Origin: Verrucomicrobiota bacterium
GTDB taxonomy: Bacteria > Verrucomicrobiota > Verrucomicrobiia > Opitutales > Opitutaceae
Direction: 5' to 3'
Length of the DNA stretch: 60,995 nt
Assembly: GCA_023457035.1 (NCBI GenBank)
Contig: JAEWNN010000076.1
Coordinates: 1 to 60,995, forward strand
In this document: positions 54,464 through 60,995 of the stretch, one piece after another
Layout: each line of letters starts with the position of its first letter
Numbering within the stretch: the stretch's first letter is position 1
Program-made: the position numbers and the translations under genes
Notes under the pieces: model-generated
Told to the model about the DNA's origin: nothing
Databases searched by the model: none
What the model saw: the letters and a program-made list of their open reading frames with translations, nothing else

Positions 54464-55885
54464 ATGGATACGACAACGCAGCGCGCTCCGGCCGCCAACG
54501 GCTTCTACAAACTCTCGGCTCTCACCCGCATCGGTTTCGGCGCCGGAGATCTGGCGCAGAACCTCATCTACCAGACCGTCGCCACCTACCTGCTGTTCTT
54601 CTACACGAACGTCTTCGGGATCAGCCCGGGCGCGGCCGCGTTCATGTTCCTGGTCGTGCGCCTGGTCGACGTGCTCTGGGACCCGTTCGTGGGCGCCTTC
54701 GTCGACAAGCACAACCCCAAGCTCGGCAAGTACCGCTCCTACCTGATCCTCGGCGGCATTCCGCTCACCGGTCTGGCGATCCTCTCGTTCTGGAACGGGT
54801 TCTCCGGACAGCTCTGGTATGCGTACGTCACCTACGTGACGCTCTCGCTCTGCTATACGCTCATCAACGTGCCCTACGGCGCGCTGAACGCCTCGCTCAC
54901 CCGCGACACCGACGAGATCACCAAGCTCACCTCGACCCGCATGTTCATGGCGAACATGGGCGGCCTGGCGGTGCAGTTCGGCGTGCCGGCCACGATCCAG
55001 TACTTCGCCCCGAACAACGACTGGTCCAAGCCGGCCGCCTCGGGCGTGTGGTTCGCGGTGATGTCGGTCTACGCCCTCGTGGGCTTCGGCCTCCTAGTCT
55101 ACTGCTTCACCCAGACCAAGGAGCGCGTGGTGATGGATGAGAGCACGGGGCACACGGTCAGCTATTCGGACCTGTTCACCGAGTTCCTCCGCAACCGCCC
55201 GCTGCGCATCCTCGCCTTCTTCTTCATCACCGCCTTCGCGATGATGGCCGTCGGCAACTCCGCCTCCGCCTACTACATGCAGTACAACGTCGGCCATGCC
55301 GAGGCCCTGAAATGGTTCAACGCCCTCGGCTCGATTCCGGCCTTCATCTTCATGCCGCTGGTCCCGGCCATCAAACGCGCCATCGGCAAGAAGCGCATGT
55401 TCTACGTGTTCCTCACCGTCGCGATCATCGGCATGGCGATGCTGTATGTCATCTCCACCGTGCCCTCGCTGCGTTCCCAGCTCTGGCTGGTGTACGTCGC
55501 CCAGTTCGTGAAGTCGACCGGCGTCATCGTGGCGACCGGTTACATGTGGGCGCTGGTGCCGGAGGTGATCTCCTTCGGCGAGTGGAAGACGGGCAAACGC
55601 ATCGCCGGCGTCGTCAACGCGCTCACCGGCATTTTCTTCAAGGCCGGCTTTGCCCTCGGCGGCGTCATCCCCGGTCTGGTCCTCGCGTTCACGAGCTTCG
55701 ACCCGAAGGCTGCCGAGCAGTCGGCCCTCGCCCAGCAGGGCATCCTCTGGCTGGTCGTGGTGATCCCGGCGATCCTCCTCGGCCTAGCGATGTTCATCAT
55801 CTCCAAGTACGAGCTCGAGGACGACAAGATCGACGAGATCAACCGCGAGATCGAGGCCCGGCATCGCAGCCAGGCCGGTGAATAG
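54464..55885 (+). CDS. GPH-family sugar symporter (MelB/XynP-like MFS)
   Basis: 473 residues, 12 TM helices. Motifs RIGFGAGDLAQNLIYQ, RLVDVLWDPFVGAFVDKHNP (family motif with the DP-x-x-G-x-x-x-D cation/sugar site) and KLGKYRSYLILGGIP are diagnostic of glycoside-pentoside-hexuronide:cation symporters. It probably imports a plant-derived oligosaccharide or glycoside. A strong hairpin follows at 55903. Confidence 0.94.
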   Translation: MDTTTQRAPAANGFYKLSALTRIGFGAGDLAQNLIYQTVATYLLFFYTNVFGISPGAAAFMFLVVRLVDVLWDPFVGAFVDKHNPKLGKYRSYLILGGIPLTGLAILSFWNGFSGQLWYAYVTYVTLSLCYTLINVPYGALNASLTRDTDEITKLTSTRMFMANMGGLAVQFGVPATIQYFAPNNDWSKPAASGVWFAVMSVYALVGFGLLVYCFTQTKERVVMDESTGHTVSYSDLFTEFLRNRPLRILAFFFITAFAMMAVGNSASAYYMQYNVGHAEALKWFNALGSIPAFIFMPLVPAIKRAIGKKRMFYVFLTVAIIGMAMLYVISTVPSLRSQLWLVYVAQFVKSTGVIVATGYMWALVPEVISFGEWKTGKRIAGVVNALTGIFFKAGFALGGVIPGLVLAFTSFDPKAAEQSALAQQGILWLVVVIPAILLGLAMFIISKYELEDDKIDEINREIEARHRSQAGE

Positions 55886-55902
55886 TCCGAGTTCGTGAGC
55901 TC

Positions 55903-55933
55903 GCCCGAGCGGCACCCGCGGTGCCGTTCGGGC
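55903..55933. terminator. Strong hairpin after the GPH symporter gene
   Basis: 14-bp stem GCCCGAGCGGCACC / GGTGCCGTTCGGGC (one G-T pair) around CGC, 17 bases past the stop. There is no T-run, so the termination mode is uncertain. Confidence 0.6.
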
Positions 55934-56031
55934 CGCGTGCGAGGCGCAGCCGGAGGCCTTGGTAGGCCGATGCCGCGGATGGGTCGGGCAAATTGGCTTG
56001 TTGGGGTCGTACGATCCGCGAGTCTGGCCCG

Positions 56032-56841
56032 GTGCATCCCCCTCCGTTGCCCGAGCCCGACAACGTTTTTACCGAACTGGACGGGTTCCTTGCCTCGCGC
56101 TGTCCGCGGCGGGTGCCGTGGGGGTTGCGTTGGCGCGCCAAGGCGCAGGCGGCCTCGCTGAACCGGCTCGCCGTGGGGGCGGTATTCACCGTCCTCGGCA
56201 CGATCATCGCCGCCGTCAGCATCCCGTGGCGGCTGCCGCAACAGTGGCGTTTGGCGTGCCCGGATGCGGTCGAGGTGCCCGGAGTCGTCGAACGCGTGGA
56301 GGACGATCTGTCCTCGCCCTACACCGATCGCAGCGTGGCGTACGAGTTCTCGTATACTGCGCCGGATGGGCGGCGCCTGGCGGGGCGCTGCCATACCAGC
56401 GGCCCTCGCTGGGCCGAGGGAGCGGCGTTGCGGGTGCGGTGTCTGGCCGGGTATCCGGAGTTGGCCCTGCCCGTGGGCGGGCGGTTCGATGAGAACGGCT
56501 GGATCGGGCTGCTCTCGGTGCTGCCGGCGGGGATCGGGTACGGGATGTTCTTCGGCGGAATCGTGCGGCGGTGGCGGGCGGTCCGGCTTCTGCGCGGCGG
56601 CGTGGCGCTGGCGGTGCGGATCACCCGGGTCGAAGCGACCCGGCTGGCCGTGAATGGCGCACGGTCCTTCCGGATAGAGTACACCGCCGGCGGGGAGTCG
56701 GGGCCACTCTGCCGCGAACGGCATACGGATCCCGAGATTGTCTCTTTGGCGAAAGCCCGACTCGGCACGCGCCGGCGGGTGTGGCTGCTCGTCGCCCGTG
56801 GTCGCGCGCGGCAAACCGTCTGGATCGAGACGTTGTGGTGA
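56032..56841 (+). CDS. DUF3592-like membrane protein
   Basis: 269 residues from a GTG at 56032. A TM helix (LAVGAVFTVLGTIIAAVSIPW) is followed by a soluble DUF3592-like stretch (VEVPGVVERVEDD...VAYEFSYTAPDGRRLAGRC), a second TM helix (IGLLSVLPAGIGYGMFFGG) and another such stretch (GGVALAVRITRVEATRL...SFRIEYTAGGE). Function unknown. Confidence 0.75.
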   Translation: MHPPPLPEPDNVFTELDGFLASRCPRRVPWGLRWRAKAQAASLNRLAVGAVFTVLGTIIAAVSIPWRLPQQWRLACPDAVEVPGVVERVEDDLSSPYTDRSVAYEFSYTAPDGRRLAGRCHTSGPRWAEGAALRVRCLAGYPELALPVGGRFDENGWIGLLSVLPAGIGYGMFFGGIVRRWRAVRLLRGGVALAVRITRVEATRLAVNGARSFRIEYTAGGESGPLCRERHTDPEIVSLAKARLGTRRRVWLLVARGRARQTVWIETLW

Positions 56842-56926
56842 ACGCTCGGCGAGGAGGAGCGCCCACGGCTCCGGCCGGGCTGCTTCGGGCTGGCGAGCGC
56901 GGGGGAAGGCGGTTGGAGTCGCGGCG

Positions 56927-57526
56927 ATGCCGGCCGACCCGATCCAACGTCACATCGCGAAGCTGCGCGCGTGCAGGCTCTGCCCGCGCATGATCCCGCC
57001 GTCGGTGCCCGGGCGGGCGGTGCGCAGCAAGGTGCTGCTGGTCGGGCAGGCGCCGGGCGACAAGGAGCCGGTGCTGGGCCGGCCCTTCGCGTGGACGGCC
57101 GGCAAGACGCTCTTCAAGTGGTTCCACGCCGCGCTCGGCTGGACGGAGGACGAGACGCGCGACCGCGTCTATTTCGCCGCGGTGTGCCGCTGTTTCCCCG
57201 GCAAGAAGCCCGAGGGCGGCGACCGGGTGCCGGATGAGGACGAGATCGCCAACTGTCTCCGCTGGCTGGAGGCGGAGGTGAAGCTGCTCGAGCCGCAGCT
57301 GGTGATCGCCGTGGGCAAGCTGGCGATGAACCAGTTCCTGGAGCCGGCGTTGCTGACGGAGCGGATCGGGCACGTTTTCCCAGTCGAGTGGCGGGGGCAC
57401 AAGTTCGACGTGCTGCCGCTGCCGCATCCCTCGGGCGCGTCGCCATGGCACCGCGTGGAGCCGGGCAAAACCTTGCTGGCCGGCGCGCTCAAGCGGCTGG
57501 CGGAACACCCGGCGGTGCGGGCGTAG
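56927..57526 (+). CDS. Uracil-DNA glycosylase, family 4-like (Fe-S)
   Basis: 199 residues. Fe-S cysteines C16-x2-C19 and the pair in VCRCFPGKK and IANCLRWLE. Motif A is GQAPGDKEPVLGRPF and motif C is HPSGASPW. It removes uracil from DNA to start base-excision repair. The start at 56927 (MPADPIQRHIAKLRACRLC) is the normal family N-terminus. Confidence 0.92.
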   Translation: MPADPIQRHIAKLRACRLCPRMIPPSVPGRAVRSKVLLVGQAPGDKEPVLGRPFAWTAGKTLFKWFHAALGWTEDETRDRVYFAAVCRCFPGKKPEGGDRVPDEDEIANCLRWLEAEVKLLEPQLVIAVGKLAMNQFLEPALLTERIGHVFPVEWRGHKFDVLPLPHPSGASPWHRVEPGKTLLAGALKRLAEHPAVRA

Positions 57527-57535
57527 GGAGCGGGG

Positions 57536-58423
57536 CTACTCTCCGGGTTCGGTGGCCGTTGTGGTCCCGGCGGGCGGGGATTCTCTCCGGCGACTGAGGT
57601 CGGAGATGTCGATGAACTCGATGACCTTCGACTCGCCGATCTCGACCCAGGCGTCGCGGGTGCGGGCGGCGTTGCGCACGACCGGCATGGCCGTCTCGCG
57701 GCCGATCACGTGCTTGCCCGCGACCACCAAGCGCGGGAGCGATTTCGCCAGGGTTGTGCCGGGGGTGGAGCAGGCGATCCGCGTTTCCCAGAGCTGGACA
57801 CGCTCGCCGCGCCGGGCGGCGGCGAAGTCGTAGGCGCGCAGGAGCACCGCGTAGAGGTTGCCTTGGGTCATCTGCAGCACGGTCTCGGCGGTGCCCGAAC
57901 GGAAGCGGCGGCGGAGGACGTCGCCGAAGTCGATGTGCCCGGGGATGGGGTTCCGGTCGATGATGTCGAGCTTGTCGCCTCCGAGAAAATGCACCCCGGG
58001 CCCGGGGCCGAGGAGGTTGTGGCCGGTGGTGCCGAGGATGCCCCAGGAGCAGACGATGATCTGGGTGGGCGGGTGGGTGTTGTCGGCGCCGTGGTAGCCC
58101 TGTTCGGAGAGGACGCTGGTGATGACCCCCAGCATGGGTTTCTCGTCCGGCGGCGGATCGCCGCCCAGGACGATGCCGGTGAAGGCGCGGAAGCCGGCAT
58201 TGACGCCGATGTAGTAGACCGGGTGAGACGGCGAGGCCGCCGGGAGGGCCCGGCCGGCCTCGGTGAAGTCGGTGACGGCAACGGAGAGCTTGTCGAGGGC
58301 GCCGACCTTCTGCGGCGGTTCGGCGGCCCCCGCGGCCGCGGGACCGAGCACGAGGGCCGCGGCGAGCAAGGCCAGGCGCGGCGCGCGGCGGGAGCGGGGC
58401 GAGGAGGCCATCGGGAACCGCAT
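57536..58423 (-). CDS. Hypothetical secreted protein
   Basis: 295 residues. Signal peptide (PRLALLAAALVLGPAAAGAA), then SVAVTDFTEAGRALPAASPSHPVYYIGVNAGF and IIVCSWGILGTTGHNLL; the C-terminal region includes AMPVVRNAARTRDAWVEIGES. Appears globular and exported. No family assigned. Convergent with the glycosylase gene, 9-base gap. Confidence 0.7.
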   Translation of the reverse strand: MRFPMASSPRSRRAPRLALLAAALVLGPAAAGAAEPPQKVGALDKLSVAVTDFTEAGRALPAASPSHPVYYIGVNAGFRAFTGIVLGGDPPPDEKPMLGVITSVLSEQGYHGADNTHPPTQIIVCSWGILGTTGHNLLGPGPGVHFLGGDKLDIIDRNPIPGHIDFGDVLRRRFRSGTAETVLQMTQGNLYAVLLRAYDFAAARRGERVQLWETRIACSTPGTTLAKSLPRLVVAGKHVIGRETAMPVVRNAARTRDAWVEIGESKVIEFIDISDLSRRRESPPAGTTTATEPGE

Positions 58424-58467
58424 GTTGGGCGAGCCGCGCCCCGCGGGCGGAGGGCCGCGCGGCCGGC

Positions 58468-60564
58468 TCAGTGGCCGCCGTGTTCGGCGGCGTATTGTTT
58501 CTTCCGCTCCTCGACGACGACCTTCTCGTACTCGGCGGGCATCTCCTGGTAGTAGGCGAAGCTCTCCGTGTGGTTGGCGCGGCCGCCGGTGAGGGCGCGC
58601 AGCACGGTGGAGTACTTCGCGAGTTCCTTCTGCGGCACCACGGCCTTCACGATCTGGAAGGCGCCGTCGCTGTCGACGCCGAGGATCTTGCCGCGGCGGC
58701 TGGAGAGGTCGCCCATGACGGCGCCGATGAACGCCTCGGGCACCTGCACCTCGACGTTGTAGATCGGCTCGAGCAGGCAGGGGCGGGCGTTGGCGAAGGC
58801 CTCTTTGAAGGCCCAGTAGCCGGCGACCTGGAAGGACACGTCGTTGGAGTCCACGGGGTGCATCTTGCCGTCGTAGAACTCGACCTTCACGTCGGTGACG
58901 TGGAAGTGCGCGAGGATGCCCTCGGCGCAGGCGGTCTTCACGCCCTTCTCGACGGAGGGCACGAAGACGCGATCGACGTTCTGGCCGACGAGCGACTCGG
59001 TGAACTCGACGCCGGCGTCGCGCGCCTGCGGCTCGATGCGCATCCAGACCTCGGCGAACTGGCCGGAGCCGCCGGTCTGCTTCTTGTGGCGGTACTTCGA
59101 CTCGGCCCGGCCGCGGATGGTCTCACGATACGGGATACGCGGCTCGATCAGGTCGATGGCGACGTTGAAGCGGCGCTTGAGGCGCTCGGCGACGACCTGC
59201 AGGTGCATGTCGCCCTGGCCGGAGAGGAGGTGCTGCTTGATCTCGCCGTCGTAGCGGTGGCTGAAGGTGGGGTCCTCCTCGTGCAGGGTGTTCAGGCCGG
59301 TGGCGAGCTTGTCCTCCTCGCCGCGGGTGTGGAGGACCATGGCGGCGTGGACCTTCGGCCTGGGGTAGTCGACCTTGGGCAGCTCGAGGGCGAGGCCGGG
59401 GGAGCAGAGGGTGTTGCCGGTGTGGGTGTCCTTGAGCTTGAGCACGCAGCCGATGTCGCCGGGGCCGAGCTTGGGCACGGTGGTGCGGGTCTTGCCGTTG
59501 GCGACCTGGAGCTGGCCGAGGCGCTCGGTGACCTTCCGCGAGGCGTTGTAGAGCTCCATGTTGCCGGTGACGGAGCCGGAGTAGACGCGGAAGAACGAGA
59601 GCTCGCCGACGTGCGGCTCGGCCAGTGTCTTGAAAACGTGGATGACGGTCTCGGGACGGTCGAGCTGGAGCTCGGTCTCGGCGCCGGCGGCGTCGCGGGC
59701 GGGGATCCGGGCGCGGTCGACCGGGGAGGAGCCGTACTTGGCGATGATGTCGAGCAGGCGGGCGATGCCGATGTCCTTCTCGGCGGAGACGCCGAAGACG
59801 GGGACGAGCTGGCCGGACTGGAACGCGCCGTGCACGCCGGCGCGCAGCTCCTCCTCGGTGAGCGTGCCGCCTTCGTCGAAGAATTTGCCCATGAGGGCGT
59901 CGTCGCTTTCGGCGATGAGCTCGATGATCTGCTTGTGCAGGGCCTGCACCCGGTCGGCGAGCGGACCGGAGACGGCCTCCTCGGTGAACTTGCCGGAGCC
60001 GTCGGTGGCGTAGGTGACGACCTTGCTGCGCATCACGTCGAGCAGGCGATTGAAGTAGGGGCCGGGGTTGAGCGGGATGCTCAGCGGGAAGACCTTCGGG
60101 CCGAAGTGCGCGCGCGCCTCCTCGACGATCTCGTCGAACTTGGTATTCTCTTTGTCGAGCGCGTTGACGACGATCATCTTCGGCAGCCCGAACTTCGTGG
60201 CGTAGTCCCACGCCTGGTCGGTGCCGACGAGGATGCCGTGGGCGGCGTTGATGGCGACGATGGCGAAGTCGCCCACGCGCAGGGCGCCGAGGCCGTCGGC
60301 GGCGAAGTCGGCGTAGCCGGGGCAGTCGAGGATGTTAAGCTTCCTGCCGAGCCACTCGGTGTGCAGGCAGGTGGTGTGGAGCGACATCAGGTGCGCGTGC
60401 TCGCCGGCATGGTAGTCGGAGACGGTGGTCTTCTGCGCGATGCTGCCGAGCTTGGGGATGGCGCCGCTGCAAGCCAGCATGGCCTCGCAGAGCATGGTCT
60501 TGCCGGCGCCCGAATGGCCGACGACGGCGAAATTCCTGATCTCGTGCGGTGCGTACTCCTTCAT
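58468..60564 (-). CDS. Elongation factor G paralogue (EF-G-like GTPase)
   Basis: 698 residues. The G1 motif is VVGHSGAGKT (canonical EF-G has AHIDAGKT), G3 is LDCPGYADF, and G4 appears as NALDKEN in place of NKxD. Domains II-V are present: GQGDMHLQVVAERLKRRF, YRHKKQTGGSGQFAEVWMRI and GDLSSRRGKILGVDSDG. The altered G1 and G4 motifs mark it as the second EF-G lineage rather than the housekeeping translocase. A strong GGAGGAG ribosome-binding site (60571-60577) fixes the ATG at 60564. Confidence 0.94.
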   Translation of the reverse strand: MKEYAPHEIRNFAVVGHSGAGKTMLCEAMLACSGAIPKLGSIAQKTTVSDYHAGEHAHLMSLHTTCLHTEWLGRKLNILDCPGYADFAADGLGALRVGDFAIVAINAAHGILVGTDQAWDYATKFGLPKMIVVNALDKENTKFDEIVEEARAHFGPKVFPLSIPLNPGPYFNRLLDVMRSKVVTYATDGSGKFTEEAVSGPLADRVQALHKQIIELIAESDDALMGKFFDEGGTLTEEELRAGVHGAFQSGQLVPVFGVSAEKDIGIARLLDIIAKYGSSPVDRARIPARDAAGAETELQLDRPETVIHVFKTLAEPHVGELSFFRVYSGSVTGNMELYNASRKVTERLGQLQVANGKTRTTVPKLGPGDIGCVLKLKDTHTGNTLCSPGLALELPKVDYPRPKVHAAMVLHTRGEEDKLATGLNTLHEEDPTFSHRYDGEIKQHLLSGQGDMHLQVVAERLKRRFNVAIDLIEPRIPYRETIRGRAESKYRHKKQTGGSGQFAEVWMRIEPQARDAGVEFTESLVGQNVDRVFVPSVEKGVKTACAEGILAHFHVTDVKVEFYDGKMHPVDSNDVSFQVAGYWAFKEAFANARPCLLEPIYNVEVQVPEAFIGAVMGDLSSRRGKILGVDSDGAFQIVKAVVPQKELAKYSTVLRALTGGRANHTESFAYYQEMPAEYEKVVVEERKKQYAAEHGGH

Positions 60565-60995
60565 GGGTGACTCCTCCGGGTTTGGGGTGAGAGGTTGAGG
60601 TTCGAGAAAGTCCTCCGGTACGCCGCGCACGCTCTCGGGCGCGGCTAGGCGGCCAACCGGGCCTCGGCCCGGGCTCCTCCGTGTGCGGTTCGGCCGCGGT
60701 TGCGCGCGGCGCCGGTGGCATCATGGACCGTTGGGGTATTCATGGGATGCGCACTGCGCCGCGGTCGCAGGCCCCCCCGGCGTAGTGACGGGAGGCAATC
60801 CGCAAGGGCCCGGGGCGGCAACAACATTAGGGGCGGGGCGCACCGGGTCCCCGGCCGCGGCCCGCGGGACCGGCGTGGGGCAAGCCGGTCCGCGGGTGTA
60901 AAGAATGTGTGGATAACAAGCGCCGGGCGGGCGGCGCGGCCGATTTCCGGGGGATTTCGCCCGGCGGACTGGGGGTTGTGGCGGAGCCTCCGGGG
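60565..60995. other. 431-bp gene-free region upstream of the EF-G-like gene
   Basis: Contains the EF-G-like ribosome-binding site at 60571-60577 and the palindrome at 60868-60890. No gene is supported. The promoter of the EF-G-like gene should be here, but I see no convincing elements. Confidence 0.5.
60868..60890. repeat. REP-like palindrome, divergent copy 3
   Basis: Arms GACCGGC and GCCGGTC around GTGGGGCAA, extended outward by CCCGCG / CGCGGG with one bulged G. Similar in plan to 12830 and 15050 (GACC...TG-GGG-CAA...GGTC). Confidence 0.5.

Noticed and set aside
58471..60570. Plus-strand open frame of about 700 codons antisense to the EF-G-like gene
   Set aside because: Its composition (Glu/Gly/Val/Ala repeats) is what the complement of a high-GC gene gives; the minus strand encodes a complete EF-G. 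The same applies to other long antisense frames, for example 30811-33468, 15085-16968, 5829-8276 and 2028-3812 on the plus strand.

Overview
The window looks like chromosomal DNA of a high-GC Verrucomicrobiota, most likely of the Opitutales/Opitutaceae type. The reasons are overall gene content and GC bias, two PEP-CTERM secreted proteins, a giant delta-60/Ig-like surface protein, many rhombosortase-style and sigma-54 features, and short dispersed palindromes between genes. The taxonomic call is inference; there is no rRNA or tRNA gene here to anchor it. About 54 protein-coding genes can be supported. Very long open frames antisense to the real genes are a GC-bias artefact.

Region 1 (1-9601, all minus strand) is a tightly packed operon: STAS protein, NMT1/THI5-type periplasmic binding protein, a Cache-HAMP-PP2C-HATPase membrane phosphatase, a 1261-residue protein made of four tandem TrpX-type substrate-binding domains, a STAS protein with an unknown C-terminal domain, and an ABC permease cut by the window edge. 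It appears to join a partner-switching (RsbU/RsbW/RsbV-like) signalling module to an ABC uptake system. Region 2 (9774-19208) is a mixed housekeeping stretch: Bcr/CflA efflux, CadD, DUF4375, a 2Fe-2S protein, a SUMF1-like PEP-CTERM protein, a CWC protein, the anaerobic ribonucleotide reductase pair NrdD/NrdG, and an AspT/YidE-type transporter.

Region 3 (about 19.9-26.5 kb) is a defence/toxin island: HipBA with a palindromic operator, an AbiEi/AbiEii pair bracketed by two near-identical 88-bp repeats, and a three-gene operon encoding an OLD-like AAA ATPase, a DUF4276 TOPRIM-like protein and a stand-alone M41-like (FtsH-type) metalloprotease. The last of these is a candidate undescribed defence system.

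Region 4 (26.9-34.9 kb) is a coherent nickel cluster: NikR, a TonB-dependent receptor preceded by a NikR-box-like palindrome, a Znu-like ABC transporter, a methyltransferase and a LarA-like (nickel-pincer) protein on the minus strand, and a divergent NikM/CbiM with a PDGLE domain.

Region 5 (35-45.2 kb) holds small hypothetical genes, HIT, PurT, an ArsC/Spx-like protein, a laminin-B PEP-CTERM protein, a HAD hydrolase, DUF4252 and the delta-60 repeat protein. Region 6 (45.3-51.8 kb) pairs a sigma-54 enhancer-binding protein with a divergent rhombosortase locus (VIT/VWA protein, secreted protein, rhombotarget lipoprotein, rhombosortase). The shared intergenic region carries a long inverted repeat and a good -24/-12 promoter. 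Region 7 (51.8-60.6 kb) has a zincin, small membrane proteins, MgtC/DUF4010, a GPH sugar symporter, DUF3592, a family 4 uracil-DNA glycosylase, a secreted unknown and an EF-G paralogue.
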